From JAGPUQ01 sp947084925 (GTDB taxonomy: Bacteria > Pseudomonadota > Gammaproteobacteria > Pseudomonadales > Porticoccaceae): DNA of 50,719 nucleotides. The notes beneath the pieces were generated by a model. That model searched no databases. It was not told the DNA's origin and saw only the letters and a list, made by a program, of their open reading frames with translations. Of the stretch, positions 23,643 to 32,234 are shown in pieces. The stretch's first letter is position 1; every line of letters starts with the position of its first letter. Position numbers and translations under genes: made by a program. Where the stretch lies: the NCBI GenBank assembly GCA_947084925.1, contig CAMTUJ010000004.1:1-50719 (forward strand). Reading direction: 5' to 3'.

Positions 23643-24608
23643 ATGGCCGTCTACACCACTCCGGACCCCGAAGAACTGGCGGCACTCTGCCGCCGCCTGG
23701 GCCTGGGCGCGCCCGGCGCCGTCGCGCCGGTCGCCGCCGGCGTCGAGAACTCCACCTGGTTCCTGACGTTGCCGGCGACCCCGAGCCCCGGCCGGTGGGT
23801 GCTCACTATCGTGGAAAACCGCGAATTTTCAGAGCTTCTGTATCCAGCGGCGCTGTGCGCGGCACTGCACGATGCGGGGCTGCCGGTGCCGCCACCGCGC
23901 ACCGATGGCGCCGGCCATCTTGTCCATCGCCTCGCCGGCAAGCCCGCGCTGCTGGTGCCGCTGGCGCCGGGCGAACATCTCCCGACTCCGTCGCCCGAAC
24001 ACTGCGCCGCCATCGGCGACTTTCTGGGCCGGATGCACGGGCTGCGTCCGGCACTGCCGGCGCCGCGCGCCAATCCTTTCGGCCGCGCCTGGCTGGAGCG
24101 TGCCGCCGCCGCGGTGGCGCCGGACTTCGGTGCCGCAAACAACGCCTTGCTGGCGCGGCAGCTCGACCGCTATCGGCGGCTGGAAGCGGCGGACGCATTG
24201 CCCCGGGGCCCCATCCACGCCGATCTGTTCCGCGACAACGCCTTGTTCAGCGCCGGTCGCCTCAGCGCGGTGATCGATTTTCACAGTGCCTGCCACGACT
24301 GGCTGCTGCTGGATGTGGCGATCGCGCTGCACGACTGGGCCGGCACGGCGCGCGGCGCGCTCGATACAATGCGCGCGACTGCGTTGCTCTACGCCTACGC
24401 CGGGCAGCGCCCGTTCACCCGGGACGAACGGCACGCCTGGCCGGATGTCCTCTGCCTGGCGGCGGCGCGCTTCTGGGCATCGCGGGCGCTGGCGCTGCTT
24501 GCACCCGGGGACGAAATCACCGGACGCGCGCCCAAAGACCCGGAGGAGTTTCGCGCGCGGCTGCTGGCGTGCGAACGGGGCCTGGTCGAGTTACTGCCTG
24601 CGGGTTGA
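23643..24608 (+). CDS. thrB: Homoserine kinase (aminoglycoside phosphotransferase fold)
   Basis: A 321-residue kinase of the APH/choline kinase fold that phosphorylates homoserine for threonine synthesis. Motifs include the N-terminal MAVYTTPDPEELAALCRRLG, GVENSTWFLTLP (nucleotide loop), the catalytic loop GPIHADLFRDNALF with its aspartate and asparagine, and the metal-binding aspartate in LSAVIDFHSACHDWLLLDVA. This family is called ThrB2-like in Pseudomonas and relatives, where it also neighbours polA. The start at 23643 matches the family N-terminus. Confidence 0.92.
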   Translation: MAVYTTPDPEELAALCRRLGLGAPGAVAPVAAGVENSTWFLTLPATPSPGRWVLTIVENREFSELLYPAALCAALHDAGLPVPPPRTDGAGHLVHRLAGKPALLVPLAPGEHLPTPSPEHCAAIGDFLGRMHGLRPALPAPRANPFGRAWLERAAAAVAPDFGAANNALLARQLDRYRRLEAADALPRGPIHADLFRDNALFSAGRLSAVIDFHSACHDWLLLDVAIALHDWAGTARGALDTMRATALLYAYAGQRPFTRDERHAWPDVLCLAAARFWASRALALLAPGDEITGRAPKDPEEFRARLLACERGLVELLPAG

Positions 24609-24630
24609 GTGGGGTTGGTTCAGCCGCGGG

Positions 24631-25581
24631 TCACGGCGCGGGCTCGCCGAGGCAGATGGCGAAACCGTCCGCCACCGCTTGCAACAGATGCGCGTAGCCG
24701 CCTCCGGCCGCGGGCGCCAGAGCGATGCTCACGCCCAGGGCATCGACCACCGCGAACCGCGCGCCCAGCTCCGCCGCCACCCGTTGCAGGCGTTCCGGGC
24801 GCGAATCGGGTTCGGCCACCAGACAGCGCACATCGGTACGACCCATGAGCGCGGCGACCGAGCGCGCCCCCGCCGCGTGGCCGGACACGTCACGGAGATA
24901 ACCCGCGGAGCGCAGGCCGAAGCGATTCGCAAAATGGCCGAAGCCATCGTGATCGCTCGCAAAGAACATCCCGCGCAAGGGAGTCAGACGCGTCTGAATG
25001 GCCGCTTCGGCAACATCCAGTTCCGCTTCGAAACGGCGCAGCCGCTCGCTCAACGCGGCTTCGGTGTCTGGACCGTGCTTCACGAGCGCCTGCGCCAGGG
25101 CGCGGGCGATGATCCGTGCATTGCGCGGGTCGAGCCAGAGATGTTCGTCGCGCGCCTGCTCGACGCCGGCTTTACCGCTGTCGCCGCCACTCCCGGGCCA
25201 GGCGATACCCGGCAGATCGGCCGCCGTGAGCACTCGCCCGGGCGCCATCCCGGCCACCGCGCCGTTCAGATAAGGTTCGAGCGCCGGCCCCACCCAGAGC
25301 ACGATATCGGCCCTGTCCAGCAGGCGCCGGTCGGACACGCGCAGGGCGTACTCGTGGGGCGAGGCGCCGTCGGGCAACAGTTGCCGCACCTCGGCGAGAT
25401 CGCCGGCCACATCCCGCGCGATCAGCGTCAGGGGTTTGATGGTGGCGAGGAGCAGCGGCCGCTCGCTGTGGGATGCGCCCGAATCGGACACGGCCAATCC
25501 GACAGGAACCCACAGCAGGACACTCACCAAGGCGGCACGTTGAAAGCGCCGGATCCAACCAAAACTGTAATGTAATAACAT
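24631..25581 (-). CDS. znuA: Zinc ABC transporter substrate-binding protein
   Basis: A 316-residue periplasmic cluster A-I binding protein delivering Zn2+ to ZnuBC. A signal sequence is seen at about residues 13-31 (FQRAALVSVLLWVPVGLAVS). The zinc ligands are the histidines in GASPHEYAL, ARDEHLWLD and FFASDHDGFGHFANRFG, with an acidic residue in LVAEPDSRPERL. The His-rich mobile loop of enteric ZnuA is almost absent here. The ATG at 25581 has GGAGAG about 10 bases upstream. The Zur-like palindrome overlaps the start codon. It is divergent from zur. Confidence 0.92.
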   Translation of the reverse strand: MLLHYSFGWIRRFQRAALVSVLLWVPVGLAVSDSGASHSERPLLLATIKPLTLIARDVAGDLAEVRQLLPDGASPHEYALRVSDRRLLDRADIVLWVGPALEPYLNGAVAGMAPGRVLTAADLPGIAWPGSGGDSGKAGVEQARDEHLWLDPRNARIIARALAQALVKHGPDTEAALSERLRRFEAELDVAEAAIQTRLTPLRGMFFASDHDGFGHFANRFGLRSAGYLRDVSGHAAGARSVAALMGRTDVRCLVAEPDSRPERLQRVAAELGARFAVVDALGVSIALAPAAGGGYAHLLQAVADGFAICLGEPAP

Positions 25582-25582
25582 T
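25569..25582. promoter_or_regulatory. Zur-box-like palindrome at the znuA start
   Basis: AATGT-AATA-ACATT is an inverted repeat resembling the AT-rich Zur sites (TGTTATANNATAACA type). It lies over the znuA start codon, within the divergent znuA/zur region (25582-25699). Zinc-dependent repression of znuA is expected from the family; a second AT-rich patch (GTGTAATACCATCACAC, 25660-25676) lies nearer zur. Confidence 0.55.
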
Positions 25583-25699
25583 TGTTATTCGCTCTCCAAG
25601 GAACTTGCGGCGAACCCTGTCGTCGCCGGCCACCACCGGTCGATTCCCGCTGCCGCGCAAGTGTAATACCATCACACTCATTCGTCCGGGATCAGCCCT

Positions 25700-26179
25700 G
25701 TGATCAGCAACAGCCGCGCCGCCCATCGCGACCACGACCATGAGCGCTGCCAGAACGCTGCTCTGGCGCAGGCGCGCGCGCTGTGCCAGCACCGCAGCGC
25801 GCGCCTGACACCGGCGCGGGAGGCGGTGCTGCACCTCATCTGGCACAGCCATCGGCCGGTCGGCGCCTACACCCTGATCGAGCAGTTGAGCGCCGAACAG
25901 GGCCACCGGGTGCTGCCGCCCACGGTGTATCGGGCGCTGGATTTTCTGCTCGCCCAGGGACTGATCCACCGCATCCCGTCCCGCAACGCTTTTATCGGCT
26001 GCCCGTTTCCCGAAGTGCGTCACCGCAATCTGTTCCTGCTCTGCCGCCAGTGCGGAGCGGTGGCCGAGTGCAGCGCCGATACCCTGGATCAGGCGATCGC
26101 GACCACGGCAGCGCGCGCCGGCTTCGCCGTGGACAGCCACAATCTCGAAATCGACGGCCTGTGCCAGCAATGTCAGTAG
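25700..26179 (+). CDS. zur: Zinc uptake regulator, Fur family
   Basis: A 159-residue metalloregulator. The winged-helix part has RLTPAREAVLHLIWHSHRPV and VLPPTVYRALDFLLAQGLIHRI. The metal-binding half has FPEVRHRNLFLLCRQCGAVAEC and ends GLCQQCQ, giving the two C-x2-C pairs of the structural zinc site. With zinc bound it should repress the znu genes. The start is GTG at 25700; an N-terminal His/Asp-rich stretch (AHRDHDHERC) precedes the conserved region. Its stop overlaps the znuC start by ten bases, so the two are coupled. Confidence 0.92.
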   Translation: MISNSRAAHRDHDHERCQNAALAQARALCQHRSARLTPAREAVLHLIWHSHRPVGAYTLIEQLSAEQGHRVLPPTVYRALDFLLAQGLIHRIPSRNAFIGCPFPEVRHRNLFLLCRQCGAVAECSADTLDQAIATTAARAGFAVDSHNLEIDGLCQQCQ

Positions 26180-26901
26180 CGGCGTCCCTGATCGCGCTGC
26201 GCGGAGTGAGCAAACACTTCGAGCGCCACCCCGTGCTGGACCGGGTGGATCTGGAAATTCCGGCAGGCCGCATCCTCACCCTGATCGGCCCCAGCGGCTG
26301 CGGCAAAACCACGCTGGTGCGCATCGCGCTCGGGCTGCTGCATCCGGATGCCGGTACCGTGACCCGCGCCGCCGGCCTGCGCATCGGTTACATGCCGCAG
26401 AAGCTCGCCATCGACCCGACGCTGCCCCTGTCGGTGGGACGGTTTCTGCAACTGGCCGAGCGCGATCGGGCCAAATGCCAGGCGGCGCTGGCCGAGACCG
26501 GCATTCCCGAGCTCTGGGGACGCCCGGTGAGCGCACTGTCCGGCGGCGAGACCCAGCGCATGCTGCTGGCGCGCGCCCTGTTGCGCCGTCCCGATCTGCT
26601 GGTGCTGGACGAGCCGGTGCAGGGGGTGGACGTCACCGGCCAGGAGGCGCTCTACGCGCTGATCGGCGACCTGCGCCAGCGCCTCGGCTGCGCGATCCTG
26701 ATGGTGTCCCACGATCTGCACCTGGTGATGGCCGCGACCGATGAGGTGATCTGTCTCAACGGCCACATCTGCTGCCACGGAACGCCGCGTCAGGTCTCCC
26801 TGGATCCCGCGTTCGTGGCCCTGTTCGGACCGCGCCAGGCGCTTTACGCCCACCACCATGACCACAACCATGACGATCACCACAGTCATGACCACGGCTG
26901 A
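26170..26901 (+). CDS. znuC: Zinc ABC transporter ATP-binding protein
   Basis: A 243-residue ATPase. Walker A is GPSGCGKTT (about residue 38), the signature is SALSGGETQRMLLARALL, Walker B is LLVLDEPVQGVDV, and the switch histidine is in MVSHDLHLVMAATDE. The C-terminus ends in a His/Asp-rich tail (HHHDHNHDDHHSHDHG), which may buffer zinc at the cytoplasmic side. ATG 26170 overlaps the end of zur. znuB follows within 30 bases, forming zur-znuC-znuB as in Pseudomonas. Confidence 0.94.
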   Translation: MSVAASLIALRGVSKHFERHPVLDRVDLEIPAGRILTLIGPSGCGKTTLVRIALGLLHPDAGTVTRAAGLRIGYMPQKLAIDPTLPLSVGRFLQLAERDRAKCQAALAETGIPELWGRPVSALSGGETQRMLLARALLRRPDLLVLDEPVQGVDVTGQEALYALIGDLRQRLGCAILMVSHDLHLVMAATDEVICLNGHICCHGTPRQVSLDPAFVALFGPRQALYAHHHDHNHDDHHSHDHG

Positions 26902-26931
26902 ACTGCGGCCGATCCTGTGACGAGCGCGCCC

Positions 26932-27717
26932 ATGAGCCTGGACTTTCTCTACTGGGCCGCCGCCGGCGGTCTGGGTCTGGCCGTGCTGGCGGGCCCGCTC
27001 GGCAGCCTGATGGTGTGGCAGCGCCTGGCCTATTTCGGCGACACGCTCGCGCACGGCGCGCTGCTCGGGGTGGCGCTCGGCCTGTGGCTGCGGATCGGCG
27101 GCGGCACCGCGGTGTTGGTGACCTGCCTGGGGCTTGCGATCGTTCTGCTCATCCTGGAACGCTCGCGCATCCTGGCGGCCGACACCCTGCTCGGCATCCT
27201 GTCGCACTCGGCGCTGGCGCTGGGTCTGGTGGCGCTCGCGCTGATTCCGGGGGCGCGCGTCAACATGGAAGCCCTGTTGTTTGGCGATCTGCTGACCATC
27301 ACGCCAAGGGAAGTGGCCGCGATCTGGGTGCTCACCGCCGTTGCGCTCGCGGTGCTGGGTGGGTTCTGGACCGCGCTGATCTCGATCACCGTGCAGGAGG
27401 ATCTGGCGCGCGTGGAAGGCGTCCGGGTCGGCGCGATCAAGGCGGTCTACAAGCTGTTGCTGGCCGCCGTGGTCGCCACCGGGATGAAAGCCGTGGGCGT
27501 GCTGTTGATCACCGCGCTGCTGATCATCCCCGCCGCCTCGGCGCGGCGCCTGGCGCGCACGCCGGAGGGCATGGCCGCGGTCGCGAGCGCGCTGGCGGCG
27601 CTCGCGGTGCTGTCCGGGCTCGCGGCATCCTGGTGGCTGGATACCCCGGTGGGACCTTCGATCGTGGTGGTCGCCGCCGGATTGTTCGCGCTCTCGCTGG
27701 CGGTGCGTCCGGCCTAG
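26932..27717 (+). CDS. znuB: Zinc ABC transporter permease
   Basis: A 261-residue integral membrane protein with about eight hydrophobic segments, starting FLYWAAAGGLGLAVLAGPLG. Family landmarks are MVWQRLAYFGDTLAHGALLG, ADTLLGILSHSALALGLV, NMEALLFGDLLTI and KAVGVLLITALLIIPAASAR. It forms the transport channel with ZnuC. ATG 26932 is used; a GTG at 26917 in the same frame would add five residues and has no better ribosome site. Confidence 0.92.
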   Translation: MSLDFLYWAAAGGLGLAVLAGPLGSLMVWQRLAYFGDTLAHGALLGVALGLWLRIGGGTAVLVTCLGLAIVLLILERSRILAADTLLGILSHSALALGLVALALIPGARVNMEALLFGDLLTITPREVAAIWVLTAVALAVLGGFWTALISITVQEDLARVEGVRVGAIKAVYKLLLAAVVATGMKAVGVLLITALLIIPAASARRLARTPEGMAAVASALAALAVLSGLAASWWLDTPVGPSIVVVAAGLFALSLAVRPA

Positions 27718-27750
27718 CGGCTTGATCCGCGCGGCCGGTGGAACACCGGA

Positions 27751-28098
27751 TCATGTCCCCAGTTGCGCCAGCTCGCGCTGCAACAGCTCGGGATCCCCGG
27801 CATTGAGTTCGATCAGGCGGCGCAGATGGGTGATGCTGTCCATGTCGATGTGCTGGCAGAGTACGCCGATGCGGGTATCCTCGAGGTGTGTCACGCAGCC
27901 TTGCATGCGAATGACGGCGCCGGCGTCGAGCAGGATTTCGATAGCGATAGCCTGATTGATCGCGCCAGACCAGTGTTCCGGTCGCGCCAACAACACACCC
28001 TTGAGCGAGATGTCGACAAGCTGGGCGTTCACCGCGCCATCGATACGTGCCACGCCGGCAAATTGAATACGGGTAAAACGACGTCGTTCCTGATTCAT
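27751..28098 (-). CDS. PilZ-domain protein (c-di-GMP binding)
   Basis: A 115-residue single PilZ domain. The two c-di-GMP contact motifs are present: RRRFTRIQF (R-x3-R) near the N-terminus and LVDISLKGVLLARP (D/N-x-S-x2-G). Strands with CVTHLEDTRIGVLC follow. It should bind cyclic di-GMP and pass the signal to a partner such as a motility or secretion protein, which is not identified. GAGGAG lies 9 bases before ATG 28098. It sits alone between znuB and sco. Confidence 0.9.
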   Translation of the reverse strand: MNQERRRFTRIQFAGVARIDGAVNAQLVDISLKGVLLARPEHWSGAINQAIAIEILLDAGAVIRMQGCVTHLEDTRIGVLCQHIDMDSITHLRRLIELNAGDPELLQRELAQLGT

Positions 28099-28216
28099 GG
28101 TGGCGCGCTCCTCGGCACTGCCTTGGTTGCGGCGGGGCGATCCCTTGTTTATCGGCACCGCGCGTCCATGCCTGAGCTGCGGCACCAAGTTTTTGCCGGC
28201 GTGCGCCGCCGTCACA

Positions 28217-28870
28217 TCAGTAGGTCGCGCGCAGCGAGCGCCAGATGACCCGCAAACTGCCATGCTCGAACGGCGGCACCAGCAGGGCGTGGAGTTCACC
28301 GCGCGGATTGATCAGCACCAGGTTGCCGCTGTGTTCGACCTGATAATCCGTGCCGCCGGCGGCGGGTGGCGCGAAGCCCGTTTGCCATTCCAGCGCGACC
28401 TTGAGCAGACGCGCCGGCGCGCCGGTGACGCCCGCGAAATCGGGATGGAACCGCGCCACATAGGTGGACAGGACCGGCGGGGTATCACGCTCCGGATCCA
28501 CGCTGACGAAGATCACCTGCAACTCTTTTTGCTCGCCGGGTTTCAGCTCCGCGTACGTCTTGGCCAGCGTCGCCATGGTCGTCGGGCAGACGTCGTTGCA
28601 GTGGGTGAAGCCGAAAAACACCAGTGTCCAATGTCCCTGCAGCCGCGCCTCGGTGAACGGTTGCCCGGCCTGATCGATCAGACTCAGTCCCGCCACCGGG
28701 CGCGGCGGGTCGATCAGGTAGGCGTGCTGGTTGCGCAATTCGTAGGGATTGAGAATCCGCGGCTGCGACAGCCGATGGATCAGCCCGCCGATCACCAGCA
28801 GCACAAACGCCAGCAACAGCGCGACGGTGAGCCGGATGTTGCGCCGTGTAACGGGATCCAGGTCGCTCAT
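28217..28870 (-). CDS. sco: SCO1/SenC-family copper chaperone
   Basis: A 217-residue membrane-anchored protein with one N-terminal membrane segment (VALLLAFVLLVIGGLIHRL) and a periplasmic thioredoxin-like domain. The copper ligands are the C-x3-C of FFGFTHCNDVCPTTMATLAK and the distal histidine in YQVEHSGNLVLINP. It loads copper into the CuA centre of cytochrome oxidase subunit II. Its ATG overlaps the ctaB stop as ATGA, so it is the last gene of the surf1-ctaA-ctaB-sco unit. Confidence 0.93.
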   Translation of the reverse strand: MSDLDPVTRRNIRLTVALLLAFVLLVIGGLIHRLSQPRILNPYELRNQHAYLIDPPRPVAGLSLIDQAGQPFTEARLQGHWTLVFFGFTHCNDVCPTTMATLAKTYAELKPGEQKELQVIFVSVDPERDTPPVLSTYVARFHPDFAGVTGAPARLLKVALEWQTGFAPPAAGGTDYQVEHSGNLVLINPRGELHALLVPPFEHGSLRVIWRSLRATY

Positions 28871-29790
28871 GTGTGCCTCGCGCCAATCAGGGCGGGCTCC
28901 ACCAGATAGTGGTCCGCCAGCATGATGGCGAACAGCGCCAGCAAATACACGATGGAGTATTTGAAGGTGGTCATGCCCAGGGTCGGGTCGGTGCCCGCAT
29001 AGAGTCGCAGCGCCCAGTACAGAAAACCGCCACCCAGAACCAGGGCACCGAGCAGATACAGCCAGCCGCTCATCCCGGTCAGGTAAGGCAGTACCGTTAC
29101 CAGGATCATGAGGATGGTGTAGAGCACGATATGGAGCTTGGTGTAGCGCTCGCCGTGGGTGACCGGCAGCATCGGGACATTCGCGCGCGCGTATTCGTCC
29201 TTGCGGTGCAGCGCCAGGGCCCAGAAATGCGGTGGCGTCCACGCAAAGATGATGAGCACCAGCAGCAGCCCATGGCCGTGGATCTCGCCGGTGACGGCAG
29301 TCCAGCCGAGCAGCGGCGGCGCGGCGCCGGCGAGGCCGCCGATCACGATATTCTGGGGTGTCGCCCGCTTCAGGTAGAGAGTGTAGACGACCGCGTAGCC
29401 CAGCAACGAGGCCAGCGTGAGCCAGGCGGTAAGCGCGTTGATCCATGCCAGCAGGATCGCCATGCCGGCCACGCCGAGCACGGCGGCGAACAGCAGCACC
29501 TGGGAGGGCTCGATGCGCCCCTGGGCCACCGGGCGATTCAGGGTACGCGCCATCTTGAGATCGATATGACGGTCCACCAGATGATTGACGGCGGCAGCCG
29601 CCGCTGCGCACAGGGCAATCCCCAGGTTACCGAGCACGAGGATGCGCACGGGGACCATTCCGGGGACTGCCAGGAACATGCCGATCACACTGGTGACGAT
29701 CATCACCAGCACGACGTTGGGTTTGCACAGCTCCAGATAATCGCGCCAGGTGGCCGGGATGTCGGTTAGCTGCTCAGTGGTCATGGGCAT
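28867..29790 (-). CDS. ctaB: Protoheme IX farnesyltransferase (heme O synthase)
   Basis: A 307-residue UbiA-family membrane prenyltransferase that makes heme O from heme B. Its first aspartate-rich motif is NHLVDRHIDLKMARTLNRPV and the second region is LHRKDEYARANVPMLPVTHG. It has about nine hydrophobic segments. The ATG at 29790 overlaps the end of ctaA by 17 bases; ATG 29784 is an alternative. Together with CtaA it supplies heme A to the oxidase encoded nearby. Confidence 0.95.
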   Translation of the reverse strand: MPMTTEQLTDIPATWRDYLELCKPNVVLVMIVTSVIGMFLAVPGMVPVRILVLGNLGIALCAAAAAAVNHLVDRHIDLKMARTLNRPVAQGRIEPSQVLLFAAVLGVAGMAILLAWINALTAWLTLASLLGYAVVYTLYLKRATPQNIVIGGLAGAAPPLLGWTAVTGEIHGHGLLLVLIIFAWTPPHFWALALHRKDEYARANVPMLPVTHGERYTKLHIVLYTILMILVTVLPYLTGMSGWLYLLGALVLGGGFLYWALRLYAGTDPTLGMTTFKYSIVYLLALFAIMLADHYLVEPALIGARHT

Positions 29791-30817
29791 CGCGCAGGGT
29801 CCAGATCTTGGTGGCCAAGGTTACCAGTGTCAGCAGCAAAAATGCGGCACCCAGATTGTGGGCCACCGCAACCGGCAGCGGCAGCGCGAAGTGCACATTG
29901 GCGATGCCGAGCGACATCTGCGCCGTCAACGCCAGAGCGATGGCGCCCGCCAGGCGCCGCGCGCCGGTCCAGGGAATCGCCAGCAGCGCTGCGCAGAGTC
30001 CCAGCATTACCAGAGTGGTCACCAGGGCACCGATGCGGTGGCCGATGTGAATGGCGGTGCGCGCCTCACTCTCCAGCAGACCGCCCAGATAATTCGGCCC
30101 CACCCCCTGCGTGATGTCGAAGCCCTGCGCGAAATTCATCGGCGGCCACCACTGGCCGTGGCAGGTGGGGAAGTCGCCGCAGGCGAGCGCCGCATAGTTG
30201 GAGGTAAGCCAGCCGCCGAGGGCGATCTGGCAGAACACCGTCGCGAGACCCAGCAGGGTCCAGGGTTTGAGGGCCAGCAGCCGTCGTGCGATGGCACCCT
30301 CGACGCACCAGGGCCGGTCCCGCAGGCGCAGCGCCAGCAGCCAGAGCAGCGCCAGCACGCTGATGCCACCCAGCAAGTGCAGCGTCACCACTTGCGGCCA
30401 CAGCTTCAGCGTGACCGTCCACATGCCAAACAGAGCCTGCCAGATCACCAGAAACAGCAACAGCAACGGCAGGCGAAACGGGTAGTCGCGGTCCCCGCGC
30501 CGGCGCCAGGCCAGTACGGCAAGCGCCAGGATGCAGAGCACCAGACCGCCAGCAAAATAACGATGCACCATCTCCGGCCAGGTTTTATCCATGGCCACAG
30601 GAGCGTCCGGAAAGCGGGCGTCGGCGCTGGCGATTTCATGGTCGGCGCGCGGCCACAACAGATGGCCGTAGCATCCCGGCCAATCCGGACAACCCAGACC
30701 GGCGTCCGACAGGCGGGTAAAGGCCCCCAACCCCACGACTACCACGGCAAGGCAGGCGGCAATCAGGGCCAGGCGCGTGCCGGGCTTGCCGGCTTTGGCG
30801 GTAGCGGATAACACCAT
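29774..30817 (-). CDS. ctaA: Heme A synthase (COX15/CtaA)
   Basis: A 347-residue membrane protein with about eight hydrophobic segments that oxidises the C8 methyl of heme O to a formyl group. Landmarks are GAFTRLSDAGLGCPDWPGCYG, shown in part here as RLSDAGLGCPDWPGC, plus EMVHRYFAGGLVL, LHLLGG and IHIGHRIGALVTTLV, which carry the heme-ligand histidines. The two-cysteine pair is in YAALACGDFPTCHGQW. It begins 2 bases after the preceding gene stops. Confidence 0.94.
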   Translation of the reverse strand: MVLSATAKAGKPGTRLALIAACLAVVVVGLGAFTRLSDAGLGCPDWPGCYGHLLWPRADHEIASADARFPDAPVAMDKTWPEMVHRYFAGGLVLCILALAVLAWRRRGDRDYPFRLPLLLLFLVIWQALFGMWTVTLKLWPQVVTLHLLGGISVLALLWLLALRLRDRPWCVEGAIARRLLALKPWTLLGLATVFCQIALGGWLTSNYAALACGDFPTCHGQWWPPMNFAQGFDITQGVGPNYLGGLLESEARTAIHIGHRIGALVTTLVMLGLCAALLAIPWTGARRLAGAIALALTAQMSLGIANVHFALPLPVAVAHNLGAAFLLLTLVTLATKIWTLRDAHDH

Positions 30818-30819
30818 GG

Positions 30820-31440
30820 TCAGTTTTCCGGTGAGTATTTGAGCAGGTGGCGCAGATCCGCGAGCATGTCCGCGCCGCTGTGTTCGGGGGTGAAATAAAG
30901 CATCGCCATCCCCGCACGATCAACCACGAACACCGGACTGGCCGCCGGCCCCCAACCCGTAGCCACGGCAGCCGGCCAGCGCGCGAACGCATCCGCGTCC
31001 CCGTGCGCCAGAGTCAGATGCGGATGCTCGTGATGCAACCACTCCCGGGTCTCCTGATCCAGAGGTTCGCCCAGCACCAGCAAGACCCGCTCCACACGAT
31101 GCGCGTTCTTTTCGAGTCGTACATGGACCTGGCGGGTGAGGTACAGCGCGGCGCGACAGGCTTCGTCGCAGGGCGACGTGACCGGAATCAGGAGCCGCCA
31201 TTTCGGCGCCATGGCCGCCCAATCCAGCGGCGCGCCCTCCGGCGTGTTCATTTCGAGTGTGGCAACCGGAACCATCGGACGCAATAGCTCACCGTGATTG
31301 CTGGTGCCGAGCAGCGCGAGCAGGCGCGCCTGACTACCGGCATCGCGCGGCAACGCGATGTAGCCGCCGGCAAGCACGGCGACCACGATGCCGAGGATAA
31401 GCCAGGGCTGCAATTGCCGTTTGCGGGTTCTCTCATTCAC
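30820..31440 (-). CDS. Membrane-anchored thioredoxin-like protein of the oxidase locus
   Basis: A 206-residue protein with an N-terminal membrane anchor (LILGIVVAVLAGGYIALP) and a periplasmic part resembling Sco/thioredoxin folds: WRLLIPVTSPCDEACRAALY holds a C-x3-C pair where Sco proteins carry their copper ligands, and SPVFVVDRAGMAMLYFTPEH the last strands. No distal histidine like that of Sco is obvious. The gene has the same place as an uncharacterised gene between surf1 and ctaA in Pseudomonas. GTG 31440 with GGAG at 9 bases is preferred over GTG 31455. An assembly role is inferred. Confidence 0.75.
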   Translation of the reverse strand: MNERTRKRQLQPWLILGIVVAVLAGGYIALPRDAGSQARLLALLGTSNHGELLRPMVPVATLEMNTPEGAPLDWAAMAPKWRLLIPVTSPCDEACRAALYLTRQVHVRLEKNAHRVERVLLVLGEPLDQETREWLHHEHPHLTLAHGDADAFARWPAAVATGWGPAASPVFVVDRAGMAMLYFTPEHSGADMLADLRHLLKYSPEN

Positions 31441-32191
31441 GCTCTGTTGCTCCACGTCGCAATAACTCGGAGATGTTGCTGTTGCTGACGAAAGTAAGTA
31501 TCACCAAGGCCGCCGCCAGCGCGAACCACTGCACCGCATAGCCCAGATGTTGTTCGGGGGTGAGGTTCACCATGGCCCAGCCGGTGTCCAGTCCGGGGCT
31601 GCTTTCGAGCCGCACCACATCGGGGAACAGCGGGTGATCCAGGCGTCGCTCCAGCTCGGCCTGATCGATCTGCTGGACGACCTGCGGCCAGCCGGCGGGC
31701 TCCTCCTCGCGTCCCAGCACCAAGGGCTTCCCCGGCACCCGGTACACATAGCCGACCCAGCGAACTTGCGCCGGAGCGGACGGAATATCCGGCAACTGCG
31801 CGCGGGTCGCGCCGGCGGCGAGCCAGCCCCGATTGACCAGCACCCAACCGCCGCTGTCGAGCGCCACCGGGGTCAGCACTTCGAAGCCGGGGCGACCGCC
31901 CCGCATCCGGTTGTCGAGGAGAAACTGGTGTTCGATATCCGGGACACCATCGACCTGGACCCGGACATACAGGTGGTCGGATCCCGGCGCCACGGCCGCC
32001 ATGGGGAGCGGACTGGCCTGCCGGCGGCTGTCATAGAGTGCGATAAGTTCGCGCTTCTGATCCGCCCGCTGCAACTGCCAGAAGCCGAGCCCCAGCGTAA
32101 CCGGCAGCAACGGCAAACAGAACAACAGCAGCTTGCCATTCAGGCGCCACTGAAAACGTGGTTTCCGGGGGCGCTGGGGGTCGGAGGGCAT
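31433..32191 (-). CDS. surf1: SURF1-family oxidase assembly protein
   Basis: A 252-residue protein with membrane segments at both ends (LLLFCLPLLPVTLGLGFWQL and FALAAALVILTFVS) and a periplasmic domain between. Family motifs are GFWQLQRADQKRELI, NRGWLAAG and the C-terminal MVNLTPEQHLGYAVQWFALA. SURF1 aids insertion of heme A into subunit I. Its end overlaps the following gene by eight bases. The divergent DUF2909 gene starts 44 bases away. Confidence 0.92.
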   Translation of the reverse strand: MPSDPQRPRKPRFQWRLNGKLLLFCLPLLPVTLGLGFWQLQRADQKRELIALYDSRRQASPLPMAAVAPGSDHLYVRVQVDGVPDIEHQFLLDNRMRGGRPGFEVLTPVALDSGGWVLVNRGWLAAGATRAQLPDIPSAPAQVRWVGYVYRVPGKPLVLGREEEPAGWPQVVQQIDQAELERRLDHPLFPDVVRLESSPGLDTGWAMVNLTPEQHLGYAVQWFALAAALVILTFVSNSNISELLRRGATERE

Positions 32192-32234
32192 ATGTGGTTA
32201 AATTCGGCCTTACGCTAGCGGGAGGAAATGCGCC

